Notes: generated by a model from the letters alone, not told the origin. A stretch of 64,000 nt of DNA from Terriglobia bacterium (GCA_035712365.1 DASTAW010000020.1:1-64000), one strand, 5' to 3'; counted from the first letter of the stretch, positions 53,126 through 62,857 are shown. Translations and numbers: made by a program.

Positions 53126-55324
53126 TTACCATCCTCCCCAGCCCCGAACAATCGGTTCTCCAAATGGCTCGAAGGCTTCGATCAGTGTACGCTGATAATC
53201 TTTCACATCATACCCACGCCAGCCTTCCCAAAGTGGCCAGGCGCGCACGCGGTAGTCAGGCAGCTTGGCATCCGCGTCGGTGATGATGTACTGAACATTT
53301 TCGCCGGGCCGAAGGTCCACCCCGCTCCCGTAGAGCTGTTGCGCCGCAATTGCTGTCTGGGCTGCTTTCTGGTAATCGCAAGGGGCGCGTGTAAGCCGCT
53401 TGTTGATGACCAGCTCTTCAGGGCGCACCTTGCCGTCTTCAAGCCGTTCGAGATAGCCAGCCAGGATGGCACGAGCTTCTTCCAGCTTCCGGCAGTAGCT
53501 CTCCCAGTCCCAAGCTTCAGATAACACGGTCAGCACTTCCTTTTGCATTCGGGACACAAGAGGTGGTGTGTCATGCTTGCGACATTCCAGACCGCGCACT
53601 TTTAGCTTGCCTGATTCCGAGACAGCAAAGAACCTGTTGGGAACGGGAATCCCTTCAAATCGCTTCGAGGGCAGGAACACGATGTAGCGATGAATGGTAT
53701 CCAGGGAAATTGTCAGACCCGTTACTTGTCCGATCATTTCTGCCAGGCGCTCAAAATCCAGGCGTGTTGCTCCTTCTTTTTGCACATACATCGAATCCAC
53801 GATAGCGTGCAGGATGCGAAAACCAGCAGACTCAGCAACCTCTTTCGCTCTCAGCAGACTTTCGCGGGCAATGGCATTGATGGCTTCGTGTGCCTCAATC
53901 TTTCCCATTCTGGCATTTTTGTAGCCGAGATAACCGAAGCAACATACCAGCATCCACTTGGCGGCATCGCAGCGGCGCTCATAGGTTTCTTGCAGGTTAG
54001 CCGGGCAACCAGCCTGAATTCGTTGTTTGTATTGCTGTCTTTTCGCAATCAGCGGGGCAACCGTCCGGCCCGCAATTCCAGCGCGGCGCTTGCAAATCCG
54101 ATAGCCCAATTCAGGAATCAGGGGGCCCTCTGAGCAGCAACGGCAATTGACAGTTTCGGAAGACACGTTGAATTTCGCCATGATGGTCGGAAACATGGAA
54201 GGCCAGTCAAGCTCGGCAACGTTTTCATGGAAGCCCACGATAGGCGGGAAAATCAGCCCGCCACGGTCCGAGAGTAATAGCTGGTCCGGGCGCTTGAAAT
54301 CTTCCGGCTCGCTTTTCTGTTCGGGAATCAGGATGCCATCGCGGTACATCACTTCCATTTGCATATAGCTGATTCCTGTCCCCGTGGTGGTACGTGCGGC
54401 ATATTGAATTGGCAGCTTAGTGAGACGCACCAATTCCCAAAGTCCAGCCAGATCGCACTTATCCGCAACGAAGGAGTTGTGGGTGTCCACATGCAGCCTG
54501 CCGAAGAGCGTTGTCGCGCTATCCTTGAAGAGAACCCGGCCATAGGATGTATAACTGCGCGATTGGGAGCGATGGAAAGATTGGGCGGGGTCGCGGCTCA
54601 AAGGGAGCGGGATGTCGCATTGACGCGCCTGTCGAAGAAGTCCGGGCAGGATGACAGAATCACCCCGCTCCGAAACCAGCACGTCAGGATCGTAACGCTT
54701 GAGCAATCGGCTGAAAGTTTCCGCCGCAGGCTCGTCATGCCCGAAAATTTCACAACACTCGCCTTCAATTTCAACTTCCAAATGCGCTCGCTCTGGGCAG
54801 GTCGAGTTTCCGTTGTTCGGTTGCCGCAGTTTCAACCACATAATCTGGAACGGTGGCAATTCGTAGTCGAGCGCCCATTCATCATCCCGGCCCTGGATAG
54901 CCAGCACACGGCCTTCGGGGTCCGCTTCAATCCAACATTTGGCGAGCGGAAATAGCCGCTTCTCGAAGCAGTAAAGGGTCGCAAGGATGAAGTCGCTATT
55001 GAACAGCCGCAACATGGGATTAGTTTTCCGCACGAACCTGCACACCGACGCAAAAATAGTGGGCCGGTGTACTGACACCTGTAGCACTTTCCACGCATTT
55101 CCATCCCACAGGTTAACGCGTTCCGTAAACTGACAAGCGAGTGGCCAATGGCGACCCTCAAGGACCTGTTTAAGATGGCGGAGAGGCGCTTCCGGACCGT
55201 GAACGTAGAAGGCGGGGGAAAAGGAATCAATCAACCGATGCCTTGTGAGGTTTGGCTCAATCACCCACAGCGTCATCCCCTGGGGGCAGGGGTAAAGGTC
55301 GAACAGCCATCCCGTAATTTGCAT
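53126..55324 (-). CDS. B-family DNA polymerase, divergent type
   Basis: A 732-residue polymerase. Palm motif A is LDWPSMFPTIM (about residue 373), the fingers motif is AAKWMLVCCFGYLGYKNAR (about 455), and motif C is IVDSMY (about 509), where the usual second Asp of DTDS is missing and one Asp remains. A degenerate exonuclease-like region (YDPDVLVSERGDSVILPGLL) lacks clear catalytic acids. The start after GAAGGGA is within the preceding small gene, a 68-base overlap. It may be a translesion or accessory polymerase with weak or altered activity. It is unlike E. coli Pol II in its motifs. Confidence 0.8.
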   Translation of the reverse strand: MQITGWLFDLYPCPQGMTLWVIEPNLTRHRLIDSFSPAFYVHGPEAPLRHLKQVLEGRHWPLACQFTERVNLWDGNAWKVLQVSVHRPTIFASVCRFVRKTNPMLRLFNSDFILATLYCFEKRLFPLAKCWIEADPEGRVLAIQGRDDEWALDYELPPFQIMWLKLRQPNNGNSTCPERAHLEVEIEGECCEIFGHDEPAAETFSRLLKRYDPDVLVSERGDSVILPGLLRQARQCDIPLPLSRDPAQSFHRSQSRSYTSYGRVLFKDSATTLFGRLHVDTHNSFVADKCDLAGLWELVRLTKLPIQYAARTTTGTGISYMQMEVMYRDGILIPEQKSEPEDFKRPDQLLLSDRGGLIFPPIVGFHENVAELDWPSMFPTIMAKFNVSSETVNCRCCSEGPLIPELGYRICKRRAGIAGRTVAPLIAKRQQYKQRIQAGCPANLQETYERRCDAAKWMLVCCFGYLGYKNARMGKIEAHEAINAIARESLLRAKEVAESAGFRILHAIVDSMYVQKEGATRLDFERLAEMIGQVTGLTISLDTIHRYIVFLPSKRFEGIPVPNRFFAVSESGKLKVRGLECRKHDTPPLVSRMQKEVLTVLSEAWDWESYCRKLEEARAILAGYLERLEDGKVRPEELVINKRLTRAPCDYQKAAQTAIAAQQLYGSGVDLRPGENVQYIITDADAKLPDYRVRAWPLWEGWRGYDVKDYQRTLIEAFEPFGEPIVRGWGGW

Positions 55325-55580
55325 CGAGGATTCCCTTCTGCCGCAGTTGCCGTTCGATGGTGTCGAGGCGCTTTTCCTGGTCAACCGCCAGGGCAAGCAA
55401 AATGGCTTCCAGCGGGTTGTCTTGAACCTGGTAAGTTGCGGCCTGGGTGTAGATGCGAACACGTTGGAAGATGCGGTCGAAATAAATCTGGTCTTCATGG
55501 CGAAGGGCACGCCGGAACTTTGACCAATGCTGGATGGTCTCTTCAATAAGCTGGCGAAACGTAGGAATAGTTCGGCCCAT
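55257..55580 (-). CDS. Small protein of the polymerase cassette
   Basis: A 107-residue protein, mostly helical (FRQLIEETIQHWSKFRRALRHEDQIYFDRIFQRVRIYTQAATY, then LLALAVDQEKRLDTIERQLRQK). GAGGAC precedes the ATG. No family is recognised. It lies between the RecA-like gene (13-base gap) and the polymerase, which it overlaps by 68 bases, so the three are probably made together. It may be an adaptor or subunit of the polymerase. Confidence 0.65.
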   Translation of the reverse strand: MGRTIPTFRQLIEETIQHWSKFRRALRHEDQIYFDRIFQRVRIYTQAATYQVQDNPLEAILLALAVDQEKRLDTIERQLRQKGILDANYGMAVRPLPLPPGDDAVGD

Positions 55581-55593
55581 AGGTTGTCCTCAG

Positions 55594-56214
55594 TTAAGAA
55601 GCCAGCCGTGTTTGCTCCGGTTTCTCAATAGCAAACGCAAGCTCGTGGTCCTCTTTGACGCTGAATCTCCACACGCAATCGGCCTGGCGCGCAAGTTGCG
55701 GCAGGAAGTTCCGTCGCGGTGTGAGCGAAGGGGATGCGCCGGAGAAAACAGCCACAGGTAATAGCTGCGCGAGCCTTTTCAGGTCCAGCAGGGCACAACG
55801 AAATGAAGCAAAGGCGTCGCCGTCCCGCACGTCCTCGTCGAAATACAAATCCGGCAAAGCTGTGACGATCAAGAAATCAGCCGGAAAGCTCTCAAGCAGG
55901 CGTGGCGCGCGCACTAGCAGTTCTGTAAGCTGAAAACAGGTGAAGGCGCGGGCACAGCGCAGGCGCTCGTTGAATGCGGAAGGCTCGCACCCCCGTTGCC
56001 GGGCAAATCGGGCAATCAGTAATGAGTCAAACCGATTGGCCCCGTCCAGGCATACAATGTTTTTCCCTTGTATGAGAGCATGAGGAAGGAAATAGTGCGA
56101 CAGCCGGGGCATCTCCGCGCAACCATAAAACACCGTCAGGCCCCGTGTGGGAAGTATCCACGGTTTCGGTGGCGACGGCACTGCCACGTGTGCTGGAATA
56201 GCATTTATACTCAT
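55594..56214 (-). CDS. RecA/RadA-like protein without a P-loop
   Basis: About 206 residues. The strand-helix order looks like a RecA core: NIVCLDGANRFDSLLIARFARQ, RLRCARAFTCFQLTELLVR, PADFLIVTALPDLYFDED. The Walker A lysine loop is absent (GLTVFYGCAEMPRLSHY at the expected place), so ATP binding is doubtful. This recalls ImuA-like proteins, which are inactive RecA relatives partnering accessory polymerases, but that is inference. The ATG about ten bases after AGGG was chosen. It is the first gene of the polymerase cassette. Confidence 0.6.
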   Translation of the reverse strand: MSINAIPAHVAVPSPPKPWILPTRGLTVFYGCAEMPRLSHYFLPHALIQGKNIVCLDGANRFDSLLIARFARQRGCEPSAFNERLRCARAFTCFQLTELLVRAPRLLESFPADFLIVTALPDLYFDEDVRDGDAFASFRCALLDLKRLAQLLPVAVFSGASPSLTPRRNFLPQLARQADCVWRFSVKEDHELAFAIEKPEQTRLAS

Positions 56215-56289
56215 GGGTTGACAGCCCTCAAAGGCAGAGGATAGCATAGGCGAATAAAAAGCGAAAGTAATAGTATCGAAAGGTCTGAG

Positions 56290-57234
56290 ATGGCGCCTGC
56301 TCATCAAGGGGGATTGCTAGAAACAATACCCAAGCCGGCTATCCGAATTGGGCCTGCCGGTTGGTCTTATCCTGATTGGAGAGGCATCGTGTATCCGCAA
56401 CGGCAGCCACACGATTTCCATGCCGCCGCGTACCTGGCTGACTACTTTGATACCATCGAGATCAACGTTACTTTCTACCGTCCAGTAACCGCGTCAACTG
56501 CACACGGGTGGATCGAGCATGTAGCTCATAATCCCCGCTTCATTTTCACGGCGAAGCTCTGGCAGAAGTTGACGCATGAAAGAGAACTGAGCGCGGCTAA
56601 CGAACGGGAGTTCCGACCGGCGCTAGAAGCATTGCGCGACGCCGGGAAGCTGGGCGCATTGCTCGCACAATTCCCCTGGTCATTCAAAAACACGCCCGAA
56701 AATCGAGAGTACCTGATAAAGCTGGCAGACCGCTTTGGAGACTTTCCGTTGGTTGTCGAAGTTCGTCACGCCTCATGGGACAAAAAGGATTTCTACAGTT
56801 GGCTCGCCGAGCGGGGTATCGGTTTTTGTAATCTCGATCAGCCCGTGATTGGAAAATCCATGAAGCCGACAGAACGAGTGACGGCCCCAGTGGGGTACGT
56901 TCGACTTCACGGGCGCAATTACGCGGCTTGGTTTCGTGAGGCGGAGGGCACAGAGAGCGCAGCCGAGAGATACAACTACCTTTACTCTGTCGAGGAACTG
57001 AAGCCCTGGGCCATGCGAGTGAGAAATGTTGCTGACAAAACGAAGTCACTATTCGTCATCCTGAATAACCATTTTCGAGGAAAGTCGATTGCCAATGCCG
57101 CTCAGCTCATCCATATCCTGACTCACCAGCCGGTCAGAGTTCCACGTGACCTGTTTCGGCACTACCCAGAACTTCGAGCCATTGCTTTGCTTCCTGACGA
57201 GGAGCAATCACTTTTTCAGGATGAACTCTTCTGA
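56290..57234 (+). CDS. DUF72 domain protein
   Basis: A 314-residue TIM-barrel-like DUF72 protein: IRIGPAGWSYPDWRGIVYP, DTIEINVTFYRPVT, VEVRHASWDKKDFYSWLAERGIGFCNLD, GYVRLHGRN and LFVILNNHFRGKSIANA are all family blocks. Biochemical function is unknown. It starts 75 bases from the divergent RecA-like gene, so both share one promoter region (A+T-rich, 56215-56289). AAAGGT lies before the ATG. Confidence 0.9.
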   Translation: MAPAHQGGLLETIPKPAIRIGPAGWSYPDWRGIVYPQRQPHDFHAAAYLADYFDTIEINVTFYRPVTASTAHGWIEHVAHNPRFIFTAKLWQKLTHERELSAANEREFRPALEALRDAGKLGALLAQFPWSFKNTPENREYLIKLADRFGDFPLVVEVRHASWDKKDFYSWLAERGIGFCNLDQPVIGKSMKPTERVTAPVGYVRLHGRNYAAWFREAEGTESAAERYNYLYSVEELKPWAMRVRNVADKTKSLFVILNNHFRGKSIANAAQLIHILTHQPVRVPRDLFRHYPELRAIALLPDEEQSLFQDELF

Positions 57235-57842
57235 AAAATAAGTGGCCACCCACAAGTCAAAAGCAAGATAGTGCCTGGAGTTTGATAGGGGTGACCTGCT
57301 CCCCAAAAGCTGTCCCTCGAGCAAATAGCGCTGGCCACGGGCACAAACGATTAAGCAGAAAGAGCGGATATCTCACCGCGAGATTGGCGGTTCTTCAGGC
57401 GACGGTTGCACACTGCTCTTTTTGCGGAGCCAAGACGCTGCGCCGGCGTCGCCACCAGCATCGCTACCCGCGGAAATTTCCAAAACAGTGATTAGCCTTG
57501 ATAACTAGGCTACTCATCGTAAATCGCCCTGAAATGAGACAAATGGGATTTTCCCAGCACAATTTCAGAATTTTCCATCTGCTAGATAATAAATTAGTTA
57601 TTGATTACTCCTCGTCTCTTTTCTAAAAATGTGTTTCAGCGATGAACACTGGGTAAGATTTACATCATCGTATCGAATCACGATTTGGTTGCGTCCGGAA
57701 TCACACCTCGACCGGCCCAGGAGTTCCCATTGCCCAGCGAGCTAATGTGAATCGGCACGATTTGTGATATGGTGTTGCCGCTCCATGCAGCCACATTCTG
57801 ATTAGCTCTGCTCTGCAGCCGATCTGCCTGACGGAGGATGCG
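57235..57842. other. Intergenic region before the sugar-metabolism genes
   Basis: About 608 bases. A small plus-strand frame at 57282-57491 is not supported by codon pattern or ribosome site. The stretch 57530-57640 is strongly A+T-rich (ATAATAAATTAGTTATTGAT) and may hold promoter elements. Nothing else is recognised. Confidence 0.4.
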
Positions 57843-59372
57843 ATGCCTGACCGGGACGACGAGATGCGATCATCACTCTTGACGAGGCGTGAATTCCTTG
57901 AAGGCAGCGCCGCTTCGGTGGCGGCGCTCACGCTGCTTCCGCGGTCTTCGAGTGCGGCGGCTGCTCCCGTTCCTGCTGGCAAGCCCGTCACGCTTGGCTG
58001 TATCGGTGTTGGCGCGCAGGGGACGCGCGTAATGATGGACTTCCTGAAGATTCCCGACGTACAGGTGGTTGCCGTCTGTGACGTGAACCGCGAGAGCAGC
58101 GACTATTCCGAATGGGGCAAGGATGAACTGGTGAACAAGGAGCGGAAGCTCTTGAATGATCCATCGTGGGGCTCCGACTGGAAAGGTCCCACCTGCGGAC
58201 GCGCGCCGGCTGCGCGCCTGGTAGACGCCTATTATGGCAACGTCCGCAAGCTTGCGAACTATCGCCCCTGCGGGAGCTACAACGATTTTCGAGAACTGAT
58301 TGCCGAAGAGCATGACCTCGATGGCGTGGTGGTTTGTACGCCAGACCATTGGCACGCTCACGTCGCCATTTACGCTCTACAGCACGGGAAACATGTCTTC
58401 TGCCAGAAGCCGATGGGCCACTCCGTCCACGAGTGCGCCCTGATGGCCAAGGCGGCGCGTGAGACGGGGCTGGCCACCCAGGTCGCCGTGATGAACGAGG
58501 CCTCCGACGCCACGCGCCATCTCACCGAATGGGTGGCCGCCGGGGTCATCGGCCAGGTGCGCGAAGTTCACAACTGGTCGCAACGTCCGTACTGGCCGCA
58601 GGGCATCGAACGTCCCAAGGAAGCCGAACCGGTTCCCGACGGCCTTGATTGGAACATGTGGCTGGGCCCTGCGCCTGAGCGACCGTTCAATCACGTCTAT
58701 CTTCCGTTTGTGTGGCGCGGCTGGAACGACTTTGGCGAGGGTTCGATCGGCGACATGGGAAATTACAGTTTCGATACGATGTTCCGTGTGCTCGAACTGA
58801 CTGCGCCCAGCAATGTGGACGGCAGCTCAACGCCTCTGTTTCCGGAGACGTTTCCGCTGGGTGAACTCGTACACTGGGAATTTCCGGCGCGTGGGGACCG
58901 GGCGCCGGTCACGATCCATTGGTACGATGCGCATCTGCGCCCGCCACGCCCGCCCGAGCTCCTTGCCGGTGAGCTGATGAGCGACCGCGGCGACGGAGAA
59001 GGGATGTTGCTGGTGGGCGACAACGGCAAGATCCTGGGCAGCTTTGAAGGCCAGCACGCGCGTTTGATTCCGTCAAGCCGCATGACGAGTTTTACGCCGC
59101 CGCCCGACGATCTGCCGAAATCCCCGGGAGCCTACCGCGAGTGGCTCGACGCCATCCGGGGCGGCCCCAAGCCGCGCGCCAACTTTGAATTCGAGCAGAA
59201 TGTAGTGGAAGCTCTGCTCCTCGGCTGCATCGCTGTTCGCATGGGGACAAAACTCGAATGGGACGCCGTGAACAAGCGCATCACGAGTCTCGCGGAGGGA
59301 AAGCCGGAAGACCTCGCTGCCGCGAACGCCCAGCTTAATCCGCCAGCACGCGATCCCTGGAAGCTCGATTGA
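57843..59372 (+). CDS. Tat-exported Gfo/Idh/MocA-family oxidoreductase
   Basis: A 509-residue NAD(P)-dependent oxidoreductase with a Tat signal (LTRREFLEGSAASVAALTLLP) and the Rossmann motif LGCIGVGAQGTRVM. The substrate-side motif FCQKPMGHSVHECALMAKAA contains the family EKP-like lysine. The DHWHAHVAI block and the Trp-rich insert are typical of the many exported paralogues in Acidobacteriota and Planctomycetes. The substrate is probably a sugar or inositol derivative. GGAGG precedes the ATG. An isomerase follows in the same direction. Confidence 0.9.
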   Translation: MPDRDDEMRSSLLTRREFLEGSAASVAALTLLPRSSSAAAAPVPAGKPVTLGCIGVGAQGTRVMMDFLKIPDVQVVAVCDVNRESSDYSEWGKDELVNKERKLLNDPSWGSDWKGPTCGRAPAARLVDAYYGNVRKLANYRPCGSYNDFRELIAEEHDLDGVVVCTPDHWHAHVAIYALQHGKHVFCQKPMGHSVHECALMAKAARETGLATQVAVMNEASDATRHLTEWVAAGVIGQVREVHNWSQRPYWPQGIERPKEAEPVPDGLDWNMWLGPAPERPFNHVYLPFVWRGWNDFGEGSIGDMGNYSFDTMFRVLELTAPSNVDGSSTPLFPETFPLGELVHWEFPARGDRAPVTIHWYDAHLRPPRPPELLAGELMSDRGDGEGMLLVGDNGKILGSFEGQHARLIPSSRMTSFTPPPDDLPKSPGAYREWLDAIRGGPKPRANFEFEQNVVEALLLGCIAVRMGTKLEWDAVNKRITSLAEGKPEDLAAANAQLNPPARDPWKLD

Positions 59373-59453
59373 GCACTACGCGCCCGTCAGTGGCTTGACA
59401 GACTTTGGACTGCTGCAGATACTCACGTTGCTTATGAAGAGAAGGAGGAATCG

Positions 59454-60317
59454 ATGTCTACCGTTTCGAGAAGAGATTTTTTGAAACTTGCGGCCACCAG
59501 CGCGGCCGTGACTGGATTCATGTCGGCTGGCGCATCGGAGCTTCACGCGGACCCCCTGGGATTGCCCATCGGATGCCAGACGTGGCCCGTCCGGCAGATG
59601 ATCGCCAAGGATTTTCCCGGAACCATCAAGACGCTGGCCGGCGCCGGGTTTCAATCTATTGAGCTGTGCTCGCCGATTGGTTATGCCGATTCCGGCTTTG
59701 GCGGCCTCAGCAAATACTCGGGAGCTCAACTTCGTGGAATCCTGAACGATGCGGGAGTCACCTGTGTCAGCTCGCACTTTGGGCTTGATGAACTGAGGAA
59801 AGACCAGGAGCGCAGTATCGCCTGGGCCAAGGACGTCGGTTTGACGCAGATGTTGGTCGCCAGCCTCGAAGGACCAAAAAATCCCACGATGGACGACGTT
59901 AAGCGCGCCGCCGACGAATACAATCACATTGCAGAGCGCGCCCACCAGGCGGGACTGCAGCAGGGTCTTCACAATGAGGGTTGGTTGGTCGGCCATGTTG
60001 ATGGCCAGCGCATCTACGATGTGCTGTTCAAGCTGCTCGACCCGAAACTGGTCAAGTTCCAATTCCAGGTTTCGACCATCGAGCAAGGCTTCCATGCTGC
60101 CACGTATTTCCGCAAATACCCCGGTCGCTTCATCTCGATGCACGCGCAGGGATGGGACGCCAAAACGCGCAAGATCGTGCCCATCGGGCAGGGAACTCTC
60201 AACTGGAAGGATATTTTCGAAGCAGCCAAGGTCGGCGGCATCAAGAATTATTACGTCGAAATGGCGCTCCCGATGATGGAGGCCAGCGTTCCTTACCTTC
60301 GCAAACTGAAGGTGTGA
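59454..60317 (+). CDS. Tat-exported sugar phosphate isomerase/epimerase
   Basis: A 287-residue AP-endonuclease-2-type TIM barrel with a Tat signal (SRRDFLKLAATSAAVTGFMS). Barrel motifs are GCQTWPVRQMI, AGFQSIELCSPIG, GLQQGLHNEGW and KVGGIKNYYVEMALPM, with Glu and His metal ligands. It likely isomerises a sugar or keto-sugar made by the neighbouring oxidoreductase. GGAGG precedes the ATG. The gap after it (60318-60595) holds no gene. Confidence 0.9.
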   Translation: MSTVSRRDFLKLAATSAAVTGFMSAGASELHADPLGLPIGCQTWPVRQMIAKDFPGTIKTLAGAGFQSIELCSPIGYADSGFGGLSKYSGAQLRGILNDAGVTCVSSHFGLDELRKDQERSIAWAKDVGLTQMLVASLEGPKNPTMDDVKRAADEYNHIAERAHQAGLQQGLHNEGWLVGHVDGQRIYDVLFKLLDPKLVKFQFQVSTIEQGFHAATYFRKYPGRFISMHAQGWDAKTRKIVPIGQGTLNWKDIFEAAKVGGIKNYYVEMALPMMEASVPYLRKLKV

Positions 60318-60595
60318 CCGTGCGCTCGCGGTGGATATCGATTCCGCGGCGATGTGCGGAGAACGACCAGGTTGCGAAGACGTTCTTCCATCAGAGACCC
60401 TGCAGCGTTAGGGCGATTTGGGGCGGCAGGGATCTGCCGTTACGTTTAGTCGGACGGAACTTTTTATTTGTTGAAAATCGCAGAGCTTGATACCTACTTC
60501 AAGCTCTGCGCTGCCCGCCTCTTCGCGATAATGCAGAACCCGATACGCTTGCTCCGGCGATTGCCCGGAAATCGTTAAGCATAGGAGACAATCTC

Positions 60596-62803
60596 ATGGA
60601 GGGGATGACGAGAAGGGAATTCATCGCGGCGTCGGCGGCATCTGTGATGGTCAGCCAAACAGGGACAGCGGCAGCGCAGGCTTCTGAGCCGGCGAAGCCC
60701 TGGTACACCACGATGCGGCGTTGCGGGCAACTCAACTTGAATGAGCGCGACCCTCTCACGCTCGACGTCGATGCCTGGATGGACTACTGGGCGTCTCTGA
60801 AGGTGAACGCAATCCTTATTAACGGTGGTGGAATCCTCGCCTTTTATCCTACCGAGGTGCCCTATCAGCATCGCAGTGAGTTCCTGGGCGCCCGCGATCT
60901 CTTTGGTGAATTGGCCGCCGCTGCCCGCAAGCGCAACACCAGAATAGTCGCCCGGATGGACTGCAACTATGCCTACCAGGAGGCGCTGCACGCGCATCCG
61001 GAGTGGTTTGAGAGAAATCCCGACGGATCTCCGCGGCCTCAGGACGAGTGCCCCTGGCTGTTCAAGACCTGCATGTTCAGCACCTACTTCACTGAGCAGA
61101 TGCCCGCCATCTACCGCGAGATGAACGAACGCTACAGTCCCGACGGTTTTTTCACCAACGGATGGCCAAGCACCGGTTCCCTTGAAGTGTGTTATTGCTC
61201 CGCCTGCCAAAAAATCTACCAGGAAAAAACCGGCGGAGTTCCACCGGAAACAACCGACGCGCAAAGTCCCGTCTATAGAAAATACTACGAAGTTTACATG
61301 GACCGCATCTCGGAGGTATGGAGTTTATGGAACCGCGTGGCGAGGGAAAAAAATCCCGATTCGGTTTACGTTGGCAACCTTGGAGGCGGAATCCGGACGG
61401 TGAAAGACCTCAAGCGGCTCGGCGAAGTTGCCGCCTGGTTCAACGCCGACCATCAGGGTCGTTCCACCGAAGACCCGATCTGGATTTGCGCCCAGCAGGG
61501 CCGCGTGGCGCAGTCGGTCATGGACGGCCGCACGATCACGAACGTGATTGGGTCCTACAGCACGAGCGATCCGCTATGGCGCCATGCGAGCAAGCCCGCT
61601 GCGGAAGCGACGCTCTGGATGGCTCAAATAACGGCCAGCGGCATGGTCCCGTGGTATCACCGGCTGGGTGGCGTTGTGCTGGACAACCGCTGGAGGGAAA
61701 CCGGACGCGCGTTCTATGACTGGCTGGCCGCGAACGAAGCTGACTTCCGCAACCGGCGGTCCCTTGCCACGATCGCGGTGCTTTATCCCCAGAGCACGAT
61801 TGCTTTCTATGGCTCAAACGGGACGCGAGAGCGTCGGCTGAACGGCGAGCGGATCGACTCCGCCGATTATCTGCAAGGGCTTTACTATGCCCTGCTGGAG
61901 GGCCGTTTCCTATTTGACTTTGTCCACCAGGAAAATCTCACATCGGAAGCGCTCAAGCCTTATAAGGCATTGCTGATTCCCAACGCAGCCTATCTTCGAG
62001 ACGGTGAGTGCCAGGCCATTCGGCGGTACGCAGCGTCAGGCGGTTCTGTCTGGGCGACGTTCGAAACGTCCCTTTACAATGAATGGGGAGTGCGCCGCGA
62101 AGACTTCGGGCTATCGGACGTTTTCGGAGTTCACACGGCAGGCGATCTGGTCGGGCCTGTTCGCAACAGCTACATGCATATCGACCGGCCGCATCCGATC
62201 TCGGATATTTTCAAGAACACGGAAATTCTTCCCGGCACGGAATTTCGTGTCCCCGTCAGTCACCTGAATTCTGGATCGAGTTTCCTCAATCTTATTCCGC
62301 AGTATCCCGCGTATCCGCCGGAAATGGTCTATCCGCGCATTGCGAAAACGGAAGAACCCACGGCGGTGTTCCGCGAAGGTTTCGGAGGGTCCGGGAGGGT
62401 CGTGTATTTCCCAGGTGACATTGCCCGCACAGCGTGGAAATCGGGCAACCCGGACCTGAACCGCCTCGTCATCAGTTCCGTCAACTGGCTGATGAAAAGC
62501 CAGCCTCGTCCCGCGACGGTTGACGGAGAAGGCCTGCTCGAACTCTTTGCGTGGGAAACAGAGACCGGATGCGCCCTCCATATCCTCAACTACACGAATC
62601 CCAACGCCATGCGTTCTTCTATTCGGCGGTTCTATCCAATCGGGCCGCTCCGTGTTGCCATCAGGGTGCCGGAAGGGAAAAAGATTTCCGGAGCGCAGGC
62701 GCTTCGCGCCGGCCGCAGCCTTTCCTTCAAACAGACGAACGAAATCATGACGGCGGATCTCCCCACCGTAAGAGATTACGAAGTCGTTGCCTTGAGGTAC
62801 TGA
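60596..62803 (+). CDS. Tat-exported GHL6/GH42-like glycosidase-family protein
   Basis: A 735-residue protein with a Tat signal (MTRREFIAASAASVMVSQ). The catalytic-like barrel (RIVARMDCNYAYQEALHAHPEW, DGFFTNGWPSTGSLEVCYC, residues about 40-400) resembles hypothetical glycoside hydrolase family 6. It is followed by a beta-galactosidase trimerisation domain (ALLIPNAAYLRDGECQAIRRYAASGGSVWATFETS, about 430-640). The substrate is unknown and catalytic acids were not assigned. GGAG precedes the ATG. It closes the group of three Tat genes. Confidence 0.8.
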   Translation: MEGMTRREFIAASAASVMVSQTGTAAAQASEPAKPWYTTMRRCGQLNLNERDPLTLDVDAWMDYWASLKVNAILINGGGILAFYPTEVPYQHRSEFLGARDLFGELAAAARKRNTRIVARMDCNYAYQEALHAHPEWFERNPDGSPRPQDECPWLFKTCMFSTYFTEQMPAIYREMNERYSPDGFFTNGWPSTGSLEVCYCSACQKIYQEKTGGVPPETTDAQSPVYRKYYEVYMDRISEVWSLWNRVAREKNPDSVYVGNLGGGIRTVKDLKRLGEVAAWFNADHQGRSTEDPIWICAQQGRVAQSVMDGRTITNVIGSYSTSDPLWRHASKPAAEATLWMAQITASGMVPWYHRLGGVVLDNRWRETGRAFYDWLAANEADFRNRRSLATIAVLYPQSTIAFYGSNGTRERRLNGERIDSADYLQGLYYALLEGRFLFDFVHQENLTSEALKPYKALLIPNAAYLRDGECQAIRRYAASGGSVWATFETSLYNEWGVRREDFGLSDVFGVHTAGDLVGPVRNSYMHIDRPHPISDIFKNTEILPGTEFRVPVSHLNSGSSFLNLIPQYPAYPPEMVYPRIAKTEEPTAVFREGFGGSGRVVYFPGDIARTAWKSGNPDLNRLVISSVNWLMKSQPRPATVDGEGLLELFAWETETGCALHILNYTNPNAMRSSIRRFYPIGPLRVAIRVPEGKKISGAQALRAGRSLSFKQTNEIMTADLPTVRDYEVVALRY

Positions 62804-62815
62804 CTCGTAAAGCCG

Positions 62816-62844
62816 TTGACATTCAAGGCGTGCTTCGTTAGAAT
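62816..62844 (+). promoter_or_regulatory. Strong sigma-70 promoter of the sulfite reductase
   Basis: TTGACA (62816-62821), a 17-base spacer, then TAGAAT (62839-62844). This is the best housekeeping promoter noticed in the window. It starts 12 bases after the previous stop codon. Predicted transcription start is about 62851, only some seven bases before the leader ATG. Confidence 0.8.
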
Positions 62845-62857
62845 AGCTTTTAGTCCT

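Noticed and set aside
57282-57491. 69-codon frame with one CxxC and an Arg-rich tail
   Set aside because: No ribosome site, codon use unlike the neighbours, no resemblance to a ribosomal or regulatory protein on inspection.
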